Below, piece by piece: positions 8,763 to 17,904 of a DNA stretch of 64,000 nucleotides. Below the pieces are notes generated by a model. It was given only the letters and a program-made list of their open reading frames with translations. It was not told the origin of the DNA and did not search any database. Position 1 is the first letter of the stretch. Every line of letters begins with the position of its first letter. This DNA is from Pseudomonas syringae CC1557. GTDB taxonomy: Bacteria > Pseudomonadota > Gammaproteobacteria > Pseudomonadales > Pseudomonadaceae. The stretch covers positions 2,356,001 through 2,420,000 of the forward strand of contig NZ_CP007014.1 in the NCBI RefSeq assembly GCF_000452705.1. Reading direction: 5' to 3'. A program made the translations under genes and the position numbers.

Positions 8763-8877
8763 GCCACACCGAGCGTCAGTCAGGTCTTCATCTCCAGCGT
8801 CGCCTGAAAGTCAAATCAGCTCATTTACCTGCCCAATCCCCCTCAAACCCCGCGTTTTCAGTCCCCCTGCCCGTGAC

Positions 8878-8895
8878 CTGTCACAGAACCGTCAT
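8878..8895 (+). promoter_or_regulatory. Pho box upstream of the phytate operon
   Basis: CTGTCAC-AGAA-CCGTCAT matches the PhoB consensus (two CTGTCAT heptamers separated by 4 bp) at 6/7 in each half. It lies 74 bp before the receptor start, and a TAGCTT-like -10 element follows about 10 bp downstream (8906-8911), the geometry expected for a PhoB-dependent promoter. The downstream operon encodes a phytase, which makes phosphate control biologically sensible. Confidence 0.75.
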
Positions 8896-8968
8896 TGCAC
8901 GACTCTAGCTTGCGCCTCCAGTTGCCGGGCCATTTGCCTGGCTGGTCGGGATTCTGGGGAGGACTCGT

Positions 8969-11485
8969 ATGTACAGGCGTCGCAGCAGGGCTCAACTGGT
9001 TGGTTTTACCCTCGGCTCGCTGGCGTTCGCCATTGCCAGCGAACGTTTGCAGGCAGCCGACGCCGACACTACCGAACATGTGCAAGTGGTCGGGCAGGCG
9101 GCGAGCATCGACAATGCGCTTAAGGAACAGCGCAGTGCCGACAGCATCAAAAGCGTGGTACATGCCGATGGCGTAGCGCAATTGCCGGACCAGAACGTCG
9201 CCGAAGCGGTGCAGCGTCTGCCGGGTGTCAGCGTCGAGCGTGATCAGGGCGAAGGGCGCTTTGTCACCGTTCGTGGCCTGGCCCCCGACCTGAACAGTGT
9301 GACCATCAACGGCACCCTGGTGCCTGCCCCGGAAAGTGGCCGCCGCGCCGTGGCGCTAGATGTGCTGCCCGCCGAACTGGTGCAGTCGCTGTCGGTAATC
9401 AAGACCCTGACACCGGACATGGACGCCAACTCGCTGGGTGGCACCATCGATGTCGAGAGCCTATCGGCTTTCGATCACAAAGGCCTGTTCTACACCGGCA
9501 GCAGCGAAGCCAGCTACGACAAGAACACCCATCAGACCAGCCCCAAGTTTTCCGGCGCGGCGAGCAATCGTTTCAGCCTTGGCGACGGCATCGACAACTT
9601 CGGCGTGGCGGCTGCACTGAGCTGGCAGAAGCGTGACTTTGGCTCCGACAACGTCGAGACCGGCGGTGACTGGGACGGCTCGCGCCTGCAATCATTTGAA
9701 CAGCGCGACTACGACATCAGTCGAGAGCGCGCCGGTGGCGGCCTGAACTTCGATTACAAGCCTGATGACGTCAGCAAATATTACCTGCGCACCCTGTACA
9801 GCCGCTTCAAGGACGACGAAGTACGCACCACCAACGGTTTCGAGTTTGCCGATGCGCAACGCGCAGGCCAGACCGGCGATGCCGAGGGCACCCGCAAGCT
9901 CAAGGCGCGCACCGAAACCCAGGAAATCCAGTCCTACGTATTCGGCGGCGAGCGCATGGTTGGCCTGTGGACCCTCAGCGGCCAGGCCGGTTACAGCACC
10001 TCCAGCGAAGACAGCCCGGGGCACATCGCCGGGGCCACGTTCGTCGGCAACGATGATTTCAGCGACGCCGGGTTTTACGACCGTGACAAGCCGAGGCCGA
10101 TCATCAGCTCTTCCTTCTACGACAATTCGAACTTCACCCTCGACAAGGTTGACTGGGAAAAGCAGTACACCAAGGACACCGAGAAGAACCTGCGCCTCGA
10201 CCTGGCTCGCGATTACGACATCAAGGGCTATGCGTCGCAGTTCAAGTTTGGCGGCAAGGTCAGTCGCCGCGACAAGAGCAACGATCTGGAAGTCTGGAAA
10301 TACGAGGATTTCGATGATCTGGGTTTCAGTGACGAACAACTGAACCTGACGCAGTTTCAGAAAGGCAACATCGACTATCGACTGGGCAATTTCGGCAGCG
10401 GCATCAGCCCCGGCGCGATCAAAGGGCTGGTAGGCGGGCTGAATGCCGCCGATGCCTATGATCAGGCAGAATCCAGCGCCAATGACTTCAAGATCAACGA
10501 AGACATCAACGCCGGCTACTTCATGAACACGATAGACGTCGACAAGTGGCGCTTCATCGCCGGTCTGCGTTACGAAGGCACGGAAATGGACGCCAAAGGC
10601 ACGGGTGTACGCGACGGCACGTTCGAGGCCAGCGATACCCGTCGCCGCTATCACCACTGGCTGCCGGGGCTGCACGCCCGTTACCAGATCGACAAAAGCA
10701 CCCAGCTGCGTGCCGCCTGGACCAAGACCGTGGTGCGCCCGACCTTCGGCCAACTGGCGCCGGGTTTTGTGATCGACGATGACGAAGCGTCCTTCGGCAA
10801 CCCGAACCTCAAACCGCTGGAGTCCAGCAACCTGGACCTGGGCATCGAGCATTTCATGGGCCGCGCCGGTACGGTGTCAGCGTTCGTGTTCTACAAGGAC
10901 ATTCAGAACTTCGTTTACAACACCGACCTGGCGGGCACCGGCCAATGGGCGAACTTCTCCGAAGCCAACTCCTTCGCCAACGGCGACAAGGCCAAGCTGT
11001 ATGGCCTTGAACTGGCCTACTCGCAGAAGCTGGACTGGTTACCGTCACCCTGGAACGGCTTGCTGCTGGGCGCCAACGCCACACTCAGCCGCTCGGACGC
11101 CAGCATCAACGGCTTTGATCAAAGCACCGGGACTAACCGCAAGCGCGATATCGACCTGCCCAGCCAGTCAAATACGGTCGGCAACGTCATGCTCGGCTGG
11201 GAAAACGACACACTCAGCCTGCGCCTGTCGGCCAACTACAAGTCGGCCTATCTCTATGAGCTGGCGGCCATCGGTGACAAGGATCATGACCAGTATGTGG
11301 ACGCACAGACCTTCGTCGATTTCAGCGCGCGTTACTCGCTGACCAAAAACCTCAAGGTCAGCTTCGAGGCGCAGAACCTTACCGATCAGCCGTATTTCGT
11401 CTACAGCGGCCATCGCGCCTACAACGGCCAGTACGAAGAGTACGGACCGACCTACAAAGTCGGCCTGACCTTCACCCACTTCTGA
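8969..11485 (+). CDS. TonB-dependent outer-membrane receptor of the phytase operon
   Basis: An 838-residue TonB-dependent receptor. A signal peptide of about 29 residues is followed by a TonB-box-like TEHVQVVGQ, a plug domain (about 55-165) with LPDQNVAEAVQRLPGVSVER, VRGLAPDLNSVTING and LGGTIDV, and a 22-strand barrel that ends in Phe (LTFTHF), as outer-membrane barrels do. It is of the larger oligosaccharide/CirA-like class rather than a typical siderophore receptor. It is the first gene of the operon with the phytase and a dedicated TonB energiser, downstream of a Pho box. I infer uptake of phytate or its inositol-phosphate products, which is not shown by sequence. Confidence 0.88.
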   Translation: MYRRRSRAQLVGFTLGSLAFAIASERLQAADADTTEHVQVVGQAASIDNALKEQRSADSIKSVVHADGVAQLPDQNVAEAVQRLPGVSVERDQGEGRFVTVRGLAPDLNSVTINGTLVPAPESGRRAVALDVLPAELVQSLSVIKTLTPDMDANSLGGTIDVESLSAFDHKGLFYTGSSEASYDKNTHQTSPKFSGAASNRFSLGDGIDNFGVAAALSWQKRDFGSDNVETGGDWDGSRLQSFEQRDYDISRERAGGGLNFDYKPDDVSKYYLRTLYSRFKDDEVRTTNGFEFADAQRAGQTGDAEGTRKLKARTETQEIQSYVFGGERMVGLWTLSGQAGYSTSSEDSPGHIAGATFVGNDDFSDAGFYDRDKPRPIISSSFYDNSNFTLDKVDWEKQYTKDTEKNLRLDLARDYDIKGYASQFKFGGKVSRRDKSNDLEVWKYEDFDDLGFSDEQLNLTQFQKGNIDYRLGNFGSGISPGAIKGLVGGLNAADAYDQAESSANDFKINEDINAGYFMNTIDVDKWRFIAGLRYEGTEMDAKGTGVRDGTFEASDTRRRYHHWLPGLHARYQIDKSTQLRAAWTKTVVRPTFGQLAPGFVIDDDEASFGNPNLKPLESSNLDLGIEHFMGRAGTVSAFVFYKDIQNFVYNTDLAGTGQWANFSEANSFANGDKAKLYGLELAYSQKLDWLPSPWNGLLLGANATLSRSDASINGFDQSTGTNRKRDIDLPSQSNTVGNVMLGWENDTLSLRLSANYKSAYLYELAAIGDKDHDQYVDAQTFVDFSARYSLTKNLKVSFEAQNLTDQPYFVYSGHRAYNGQYEEYGPTYKVGLTFTHF

Positions 11486-11522
11486 TCGACCTGATGCGCC
11501 ACTTCGAAGGATTACACCGTTC

Positions 11523-13451
11523 ATGATGATTTCGTTATCACCCAAACCGGCTGGTCTGATGCTGTTGCTGAGTCTTGCGGCCGGAGTTGTGCAGGCCGCT
11601 CCTCCGACCGACCTGAACCTGACACGCTGGGCCGAAAAGGCAGCGTTCAAGGCGCAGTCTGTGGCCTTTTTACCAGGCAGTGACGGTGCTCGACGTCTGG
11701 CAGCGAGCGTCAAGGGCGGGCTGTTGTTGCTGGACGATCAGGGCCGCGAACTGGCAAGCATGCCGGGTTCCTTTCAGGGGCTCGACAGTCGCCTGACAGG
11801 CTCCAGTGTGCTGGTTGCGACGCTGGACAACGGCCGCCAACAGGCAATGCTGACTCAGCTAGACCAGGCGACAACGCAGTGGACGAAGCCGCTGTACTTG
11901 CCCGCCCGTGATTATTCTGTGGCCGGGCTGTGCCTGTACCGCGATGACGCCAGCAACCTTTTCGTGTTTCTGGTCGGCGAAGAGGGCAAGGGCGAGCAGT
12001 GGCTGGTGGGCGCGGCTGACCGCTTGAATGACACGCCGCGTCTGGTGCGCAATCTGCCGCTGCCGCCGAACGCTGAGTTCTGTCAGGCAGACGACGCTGC
12101 CCACCGCCTGTTCGTCAATGAACAGAACATCGGCTGGTGGGCCTACCCGGCGCATCCAGAAGCGGACGTCGCTCGTCAGCCGGTGGCTCTGCGCGAGCCG
12201 TTTGGCGAGCTGAAACAGGCGGCGGGTGCCATGGCTGTGGTCCCCGGTGGGTTGCTGGCGCTCGACCCGAAAGGCAAGTCCTTGCATCTTTATCAGCAGC
12301 AGGGGCAGTCAGAGAGCTGGACGCAGGTGGCCGATCTGTCGCTGATGAACCTGAAAAAGCCCGAAGGCCTGTCTGCGCGTGGAGACAAGGTCGGTTTGCA
12401 GCTGCTGGTCAACGACAACGACGGCGAGCGCCTTTATCAGGGTGAGTTGAGCTGGGCGCCACAACCGGTGGCTACTGCTGCGCCGTTACCCAGTGTCATG
12501 CCGCTCAGCCAGAGCCAGCCGGTCGGGCGGCAGGGCGATGCCGCCGATGATCCGGCGATCTGGATCAACCCGCAAAACCCGGCCCTGAGCCGAGTGCTGG
12601 GCACCAACAAGAAACAGGGCCTGCTGACCTACGACCTCAGCGGCAAACAGTTGCAGGAACTGCCGGTCGGGCGCTTGAACAACGTCGATGTGCGCCCCGG
12701 CTTCATGCTTGGCAAGCGCAAGGTCGATCTGGCGGTGGCCAGCAACCGTGACCGCAACAGCCTGAGCCTGTTCAGCATCGACCGCAGCAGTGGCGTGGTC
12801 CGCGAAGCGGGCGAGATCCCTACGCCACTGGCAGAAATCTACGGTGTCTGCCTGTTCAAGCCGGCCAGCGGCGAGCTGTATGCCTTCGCCAACGGTAAAG
12901 ACGGCAGCTTTCTGCAATACCGCCTCAGCGCAGCGGATGGCAAGGCACACGGCGAGCTGGTGCGGCGTTTCAAGGTCGAGACCCAGCCCGAAGGCTGTGT
13001 CGCCGACGACCAGCGTCAACGGCTGTTTCTCGGTGAAGAGGACGTCGGTGTCTGGGAAGTCGATGCGCGCGCCGATCAGCCCGCGACGTTGTCCAGCGTG
13101 ATCAAGGTCGGCGAGGCGGTGCATGCCGACGTCGAGGGTCTGGCGCTGTATCAGAGTGACAGCCACGACTATCTGGTGATCTCCAGTCAGGGCAACGACA
13201 GCTACGTGGTGGTCGATGCCGAGCCTCCCTACGCGCTGCGTGGCGCTTTTCGGGTCGGCCTGAATGCACAGGCCGGGATTGACGGCACGTCTGAAACCGA
13301 TGGCATCGAGGTGACTTCCATGAACCTGGGCGGCGCTTGGAGCAAGGGCATGCTAGTGGTTCAGGACGGGCGCAAGCGCATGCCCGAACAGGCACAGAAT
13401 TTCAAATTCGTGCCATGGGCCGAGGTCGTGAAAACCCTCTCGCTGCCGTAA
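11523..13451 (+). CDS. Beta-propeller phytase, two tandem domains
   Basis: A 642-residue exported 3-phytase of the beta-propeller type, which hydrolyses inositol hexakisphosphate with calcium. A signal peptide ends GVVQA. The C-terminal propeller (about 325-642) has the recognisable DDPAIWINP near residue 342, NNVDVRPGF, VASNRDRNSL, EIYGVCLF, QPEGCVADD and DVEGLALYQ. The N-terminal half (about 30-320) is a second, more divergent propeller of the same kind, with GLCLYRD and NAEFCQADD. Dual-domain phytases of this length are known. It follows the receptor by 37 bp with AAGGA upstream of the ATG. Confidence 0.9.
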   Translation: MMISLSPKPAGLMLLLSLAAGVVQAAPPTDLNLTRWAEKAAFKAQSVAFLPGSDGARRLAASVKGGLLLLDDQGRELASMPGSFQGLDSRLTGSSVLVATLDNGRQQAMLTQLDQATTQWTKPLYLPARDYSVAGLCLYRDDASNLFVFLVGEEGKGEQWLVGAADRLNDTPRLVRNLPLPPNAEFCQADDAAHRLFVNEQNIGWWAYPAHPEADVARQPVALREPFGELKQAAGAMAVVPGGLLALDPKGKSLHLYQQQGQSESWTQVADLSLMNLKKPEGLSARGDKVGLQLLVNDNDGERLYQGELSWAPQPVATAAPLPSVMPLSQSQPVGRQGDAADDPAIWINPQNPALSRVLGTNKKQGLLTYDLSGKQLQELPVGRLNNVDVRPGFMLGKRKVDLAVASNRDRNSLSLFSIDRSSGVVREAGEIPTPLAEIYGVCLFKPASGELYAFANGKDGSFLQYRLSAADGKAHGELVRRFKVETQPEGCVADDQRQRLFLGEEDVGVWEVDARADQPATLSSVIKVGEAVHADVEGLALYQSDSHDYLVISSQGNDSYVVVDAEPPYALRGAFRVGLNAQAGIDGTSETDGIEVTSMNLGGAWSKGMLVVQDGRKRMPEQAQNFKFVPWAEVVKTLSLP

Positions 13452-13505
13452 GTCGTTTGTCATCAAGCGATGCTAATCATTCGTTCCACTACAGAGGATT
13501 ACCCG

Positions 13506-14216
13506 ATGCACGCCACCCTCGAACACATGACCGTCTGGGGCCTGATCAGCGATGCCAGCCTGCTGGTCAAGGCCGTGATGCTGATTCTGCTACTCGCATC
13601 GCTGGTCAGCTGGTTTCTGATCATCCAGCGCAGCCTGGCCCTGCGTCACTACGAGCGCTCGCTGGATGCCTTTCAGCAGCGTTTTCGCAGTGAAACCGAA
13701 CTGGCTCCGTTGTATGCCGAGAGCCGTTCGGCTCCAGGGGGTACTGAAGGCATCAAGCAGGTCTTCAACGCCGGTTACGCCGAATACGTGCAGCTCAAAC
13801 AGCGTCCGGGCATCGAGCCTGACGTGGTGCTGTCAGGTGTCGAGCGCTCGCTGCAAGTCGCGATCAGCGAGCAGGAGTTGCAGTTGGAAAAAGGCCTGCA
13901 ATTTCTTGCCACGGTCGGCTCGGTCAGCCCATATATAGGCCTGTTCGGCACGGTCTGGGGGATCATGAATTCCTTCATCGGCCTGTCGCAGGTGCAGCAG
14001 GCCACGCTGTCGACAGTTGCGCCAGGCATTGCCGAGGCCTTGATCGCCACCGCCATTGGCCTGTTTGCCGCCATTCCGGCGGTCATTGCCTACAACCGCT
14101 TTGCGGCGCGCGGCCAGACCCTGACCGCCCGTTACTATGCCTTTGGCAACGAATTGCAGGTGCGCCTGAACCGCACGCTGCAAGGCCTGACACGCAACAT
14201 GGCCGCTGCGGCCTGA
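13506..14216 (+). CDS. TolQ/ExbB-family proton channel protein
   Basis: A 236-residue inner-membrane protein with three spans (about 25-45, 135-155, 170-195), the second and third with VSPYIGLFGTVWGIMNSF and IATAIGLFAAIPAVIAYN. The N terminus (MTVWGLISDASLLVKAVM) is closer in wording to TolQ than to ExbB. ATG at 13506 is chosen for the AGAGGA upstream and family length; an in-frame ATG at 13470 is weaker. With the next two genes it forms a proton-motive-force motor. The partner third gene is TonB-like, so it should energise the receptor rather than the Tol-Pal system. Confidence 0.88.
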   Translation: MHATLEHMTVWGLISDASLLVKAVMLILLLASLVSWFLIIQRSLALRHYERSLDAFQQRFRSETELAPLYAESRSAPGGTEGIKQVFNAGYAEYVQLKQRPGIEPDVVLSGVERSLQVAISEQELQLEKGLQFLATVGSVSPYIGLFGTVWGIMNSFIGLSQVQQATLSTVAPGIAEALIATAIGLFAAIPAVIAYNRFAARGQTLTARYYAFGNELQVRLNRTLQGLTRNMAAAA

Positions 14217-14225
14217 GGACTTGCC

Positions 14226-14672
14226 ATGCTGGTCAAACCGCAACGCAAACATGGCCCGAAAGCCGAAATGAACGTCGTGCCGTACATCGACGTGATGCTG
14301 GTACTGCTGGTGATTTTCATGGTGACCGCGCCGATGCTGACCCAGGGCGTGAAGCTCGACCTGCCGAAAGTCGCCAGCGAAGCGCTTGCCAGCGATACGC
14401 GGCAGCGCATCGTGACCCTGTCGGTCAAGGCGCAAGGCGGCTACTACTGGAACCTGGGCGATACCGTTGATACGCAGTCGCAGACCGATCAGGCTGCCAG
14501 CCTTGAAGACATGCAGGGGCGCATCGCGCAAATCGTGGCCGAGCGCCAGGACACTCAAGTGTTCATTCGTGCCGATGACAAGGCTGACTATGGCCGCGTG
14601 GTCGCAGCCATGGCGGCGCTGCAACGCAGTGGCGTGACGCAATTGGGGCTGGTGACCGAGGCACCTCAATGA
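14226..14672 (+). CDS. TolR/ExbD-family protein
   Basis: A 148-residue protein with a single N-terminal membrane helix containing the functional Asp (VVPYIDVMLVLLVIFMV) and a periplasmic domain. The GPKAEMNVVPYIDVML wording is TolR/ExbD-typical. A GAGGA motif precedes the ATG by 6 bases, 9 bp after the TolQ-like gene; its stop overlaps the start of the TonB gene by 4 bp. It forms the stator with the TolQ/ExbB-like protein. Confidence 0.9.
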   Translation: MLVKPQRKHGPKAEMNVVPYIDVMLVLLVIFMVTAPMLTQGVKLDLPKVASEALASDTRQRIVTLSVKAQGGYYWNLGDTVDTQSQTDQAASLEDMQGRIAQIVAERQDTQVFIRADDKADYGRVVAAMAALQRSGVTQLGLVTEAPQ

Positions 14673-15520
14673 ACAGCATGGCCCTCAGCTATGAACCATC
14701 TCGCGGCGAATCGGTGAACTGGCTCTGGTTCCGCAGCAATGGCCTGGCGGCGGCTGTCGCGCTGGCGTTGCACGGGGCGCTGCTCGGTGGGTTGATGCTG
14801 GGCTGGAGTGTGCGTGAAAAACCGCCTGAGCCACCTCGAACGTTGACCACCCAGCTACTGATTCTGCCGCCCGCACCCACACCAGTGGCCGCAGCACCGG
14901 CAGCGGTTATCGAGCCTGCCCAGATTCCGCCGCCGGTTCCCGTCGCCGCGCCGCTGCCGGTCGCAAAACCCATCGAAACCCCGAAGCCACAGGTCGAACC
15001 GCAGCGTCAACTGGAACAGGCTGCCCTGGCGCGCAAGCGGGTGGATGAGCAGAAGCGTGAGCGCGAAATTGAACAGCGTCAAAGTGCGCAACGGGTTCTT
15101 GAAGCGCAACAGCAGCAACGCCTTGCTGATCAGCAGCGCCAGCAGGTTCAGGCCGAGCAACAACGTCAGGCCGAACAGGCGCGCCAGTCCGCTGAGCGTG
15201 CCCGTCAGTCGCAAGTTGCGCAGCAGGCACAACAGCAAGCTGCCGCCGACAGCAGTCAATATCAACCGTTGAGCAAAGAAGCCCCGGACTACCCGGAACG
15301 GGCACTGGATAAAGGCATCGAGGGGGACTGCACGGTGGTGTACGACGTGTCACCGCAGGGCAAGGTGGTCAACCCACAGGTACAGGGCAGTTGCCACCCG
15401 CTGTTCATACGTCCGTCACTGGCGGCAGCGGAAACCTTTCGCTATCAGCCGAAGATCGTCGAGGGCAGGGCGGTGACCGTTTCAGGGGTGAAGAATACGT
15501 TTCACTACCGGATCAAGTAG
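14669..15520 (+). CDS. TonB-like energy transducer
   Basis: A 283-residue protein: membrane anchor at about 28-48, Pro/Ala/Val-rich segment 55-115, a Gln/Arg-rich helical stretch with many QQ and RQ repeats at 120-195, and a TonB C-terminal domain at about 200-283 (YPERALDKGIEGDCTVVYDV). The long charged helix recalls TolA, the C-terminal domain is TonB. Two cysteines in the C-terminal domain (GDC and GSC) may form a disulfide. Translationally coupled to the TolR-like gene (ATGA). Last gene of the phytate operon. Confidence 0.88.
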   Translation: MNSMALSYEPSRGESVNWLWFRSNGLAAAVALALHGALLGGLMLGWSVREKPPEPPRTLTTQLLILPPAPTPVAAAPAAVIEPAQIPPPVPVAAPLPVAKPIETPKPQVEPQRQLEQAALARKRVDEQKREREIEQRQSAQRVLEAQQQQRLADQQRQQVQAEQQRQAEQARQSAERARQSQVAQQAQQQAAADSSQYQPLSKEAPDYPERALDKGIEGDCTVVYDVSPQGKVVNPQVQGSCHPLFIRPSLAAAETFRYQPKIVEGRAVTVSGVKNTFHYRIK

Positions 15521-15614
15521 CGCTGTCGCGTGACGCAGCGAGCCTGAAAAGCTGCGGCCCGTTCGCGCCAAATCTCGTAGCAGCCTGAAAACGCAAGATT
15601 TTTTCTTGCCTCGC

Positions 15615-15642
15615 TTGACTTCCTTTTCCGAATCAGTAACAT
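15615..15642 (+). promoter_or_regulatory. Promoter of tRNA-Asn
   Basis: TTGACT (15615-15620), 16-bp spacer, TAACAT (15637-15642), about 10 bp before the first base of the tRNA. Confidence 0.6.
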
Positions 15643-15651
15643 AGCGCTCAT

Positions 15652-15727
<76 letters not shown>

Positions 15728-15770
15728 GACATGATTCAGAGGTGATGTATAAAACCTCTGAACCCCAAGA

Positions 15771-15796
15771 AACCCGCCTTATGGCGGGTTTTTTCG
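15771..15796 (+). terminator. Rho-independent terminator after tRNA-Asn
   Basis: AACCCGCC, loop TTAT, GGCGGGTT followed by a run of T. A strong intrinsic terminator. Confidence 0.9.
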
Positions 15797-15828
15797 TTGC
15801 AGCGGTAATCTCACCGATTCTCCTGCCG

Positions 15829-15940
15829 ATGCTCCGCCTTGGCATGCTCAGGACGCTCCGCGTCCACTCTTGAGTGTGCGTCGCGGCGCAGATCTGTGAC
15901 AGAGCGAAAGGCATTCCCACTGGATCGTGAGGAACGAGCG
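15829..15940. repeat. Degenerate REP-like doublet
   Basis: ATGCTCCGCCTTGGCATGC and GGACGCTCCGCGTCC at the left end and CATTCCCAC..GTGAGGAACGA at the right end. The left part matches, in the other orientation, the copy at 8714-8762. Confidence 0.5.
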
Positions 15941-15960
15941 CTTTCTTGGGCCCCTCATCC

Positions 15961-16044
15961 TCAATACGGCGAAATAGTCCCCAGCAAGCCCACTGCGATC
16001 GCCAGCAATAGAAAACCTATCAATGAAAGTCCGAGCTTGCCCAT
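15961..16044 (-). CDS. Possible 27-residue single-span membrane protein
   Basis: An ATG at 16044 preceded by a good AGGAG (7-8 bases upstream) opens MGKLGLSLIGFLLLAIAVG and then LLGTISPY before a stop. Almost the whole peptide is one hydrophobic helix with a Lys near the N terminus, the pattern of small inner-membrane proteins. No homologue is recognised with certainty. It lies alone between the REP-like repeat and the MocR gene. Confidence 0.45.
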   Translation of the reverse strand: MGKLGLSLIGFLLLAIAVGLLGTISPY

Positions 16045-16216
16045 GAGAATCTCCTGCTGATCTGCCATGTCGCAAGCCGCAGGTGCCAGGGATTGGCGGT
16101 CGGCATGCGCGTTTGAATGCACGGCCATTATCGTGTGCAGTGAGTTTCTGGTACAGATTCAGAAACGGCTTAAAAATACGGATCAGTTGCCGCAAAGCGG
16201 TCTGTCCCAGGAAAGA

Positions 16217-17626
16217 TCAAAACGACGCAATGATGCGCCCCAGCATCGCCATGGCCTGTTCGCTGCGTTCATCCCATGGTGTGCCGTAGTTCAGGCGCGC
16301 GCAGTTCTTGAAGCGTTGCGATGCGGAAAAAATAGGGCCGGGTGCCAGGCTGATGCCTTGGGCCAGCGCGAGCTGGAACAGTTGCAACGAATCCACCTGC
16401 TTGGGGAATTCGAACCACAGAAAGTAACCACCGACCGGCTTGGTCACGCGAGTCCCGGTCGGGAAATAACGTGCGGCAGCGGCGAGCATCGCGCCTTGTT
16501 GCAGTTCCAGAGTGTCGCGCAGTTTGCGCAGGTGCCGGTCATAGCCGCCATGCTTGAGGTAATCAGCGATGGCGGCCTGGGCCGGGACCGAGGGCGATAG
16601 TGTGGTCATGAGTTTCAGACGATCGATCTGCTCGGTGTAGCGGCCGCCAGCCACCCAGCCAACGCGATAACCGGGTGCCAGAGTCTTGGAAAACGAGCTG
16701 CAATGCATCACCAGTCCGCTGCGGTCCAGGCTTTTGATCGGCTGGGGCGCCTTGCCGCCGTAGTAAAGTTCGGCGTAGACATCGTCCTCGATAAGCGGTA
16801 TCTGCCGCTGTTCCAACAGGTCGTAGAGCCTGACTTTTTTCTCCTGCGTCATGCTCGCGCCCAGCGGGTTCTGAAAGCTGCTCATGAACCAGCAGGCCTT
16901 GATCGGCAAGCGGGTCAGGCTGTCCTGCAACGAGTCCAGGTCCACGCCATCGCGCGGGTGCACGGGAATTTCGACAGCCTTGAGCTTGAGTCGCTCCAGC
17001 ACTTGCAGGCAGGCGTAGAACGCAGGCGCTTCTATGGCGACCAGATCGCCAGGCTCGGTGACGCATTGCAGGCACAGGTTCAGCGCTTCCATTGCGCCAT
17101 TGGTGATCACCAGCTCGTTGGCGGGCAGGCGTACGCCGCCGATCATGTAGCGCAAGGCAATTTGTCGGCGCAGCTCGGAGTTGCCGGAGGTCATGTCACT
17201 GACGATGGCGGTCGGTGTCATTGTCCGAACGGCGCAGGCCATCGATTTGGCAAGCCGCGGCAGCGGGTACAGGTGCGGGCTGGGAAACGCCGAGCCAAAG
17301 GGCACTGTGTCCGGGTCCTTGAGCGAGCCGAGCACTGAAAAAATCAGATCACTGACCCCAAGTTCCGTGCCTTCGCTGGTGTGCCTGACCAGTTCCGGCT
17401 CGGTCAGCGCGTTGGAAACATGCTCCCGAACGTAATAACCCGAGCGCGCACGAGCCTGAATCAGGCCCTTGTCTTCCAGCAGGTAATACGCTTTGAAGAC
17501 CGTAGCAGGACTGACCGACCAGGTGCGACTCGCAACCCTGACAGAAGGGACTTTCTCTCCGGCAGGCAGCACGCCGCTGCGAATCATCTCCGAGATGTCG
17601 GCGGCGAATTGTTCGTAGCGTTTCAT
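16217..17626 (-). CDS. MocR-type GntR regulator with aminotransferase domain
   Basis: A 469-residue fusion. The GntR winged helix covers about residues 1-70 (SGVLPAGEKVPSVRVASRTWSVS), the fold-type I aminotransferase-like domain about 110-469, with NGAMEALNLCLQ, SFQNPLGASMT, EDDVYAELYYGG and the PLP lysine in CSSFSKTLAPGYRVGW near residue 312. MocR proteins use PLP as an effector cofactor to regulate genes of amino-acid or vitamin B6 metabolism, often a divergent neighbour. The divergent neighbour here is the SulP transporter, about 420 bp away. ATG 17626 is chosen because the GntR domain begins there; the frame continues upstream to 17746 without domain content. Confidence 0.88.
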   Translation of the reverse strand: MKRYEQFAADISEMIRSGVLPAGEKVPSVRVASRTWSVSPATVFKAYYLLEDKGLIQARARSGYYVREHVSNALTEPELVRHTSEGTELGVSDLIFSVLGSLKDPDTVPFGSAFPSPHLYPLPRLAKSMACAVRTMTPTAIVSDMTSGNSELRRQIALRYMIGGVRLPANELVITNGAMEALNLCLQCVTEPGDLVAIEAPAFYACLQVLERLKLKAVEIPVHPRDGVDLDSLQDSLTRLPIKACWFMSSFQNPLGASMTQEKKVRLYDLLEQRQIPLIEDDVYAELYYGGKAPQPIKSLDRSGLVMHCSSFSKTLAPGYRVGWVAGGRYTEQIDRLKLMTTLSPSVPAQAAIADYLKHGGYDRHLRKLRDTLELQQGAMLAAAARYFPTGTRVTKPVGGYFLWFEFPKQVDSLQLFQLALAQGISLAPGPIFSASQRFKNCARLNYGTPWDERSEQAMAMLGRIIASF

Positions 17627-17780
17627 GGGCGGTATCTTGTGAGCAGTGCGTGCATCATGCGCGAAATGAGGAGTGGCGAACAGAGTCAATGCTTGGGCAA
17701 AAAGACGTATCAGATGGCGCTTTGCGGTTTTCAAATGTGGAACCATTCGTCCAACAGCACAGCACGCAGGGTCATCCGGG

Positions 17781-17810
17781 TTGAACCCCTCAAACGCATA
17801 GGTCTATGAT
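17781..17810 (+). promoter_or_regulatory. Sigma-70-type promoter of the SulP transcript
   Basis: TTGAAC (17781-17786), 18-bp spacer, TATGAT (17805-17810). Transcription would start near 17817 and give a leader of about 230 nt before the SulP start codon. Confidence 0.65.
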
Positions 17811-17844
17811 ATCCGCGTCCTTCGACTCATCAAAGGAAACACGT

Positions 17845-17880
17845 TTGTCTCGTACCAACTGGCTGCCTACGCCGCCTTAG
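17845..17880 (+). CDS. Possible 11-residue leader peptide ending Pro-Pro-stop
   Basis: TTG start with AAAGGA seven bases upstream, encoding MSRTNWLPTPP and then TAG. It begins some 28 nt after the predicted transcription start. Pro-Pro before a stop codon is a known slow termination context that depends on EF-P. Downstream lies a hairpin and a repeated pairing partner (17905-17953). No homologue can be asserted. Confidence 0.4.
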   Translation: MSRTNWLPTPP

Positions 17881-17904
17881 CGCTACGCCCCCTCGCCACA
17901 CCTT

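Noticed and set aside
9692..10852. 386-codon minus-strand frame within the TonB receptor gene
   Set aside because: The plus-strand receptor is complete and convincing; the antisense frame lacks domains.
15848..16195. 115-codon minus-strand frame
   Set aside because: Runs through the REP-like repeat, lacks an SD and known domain; the 27-codon frame there has better signals.
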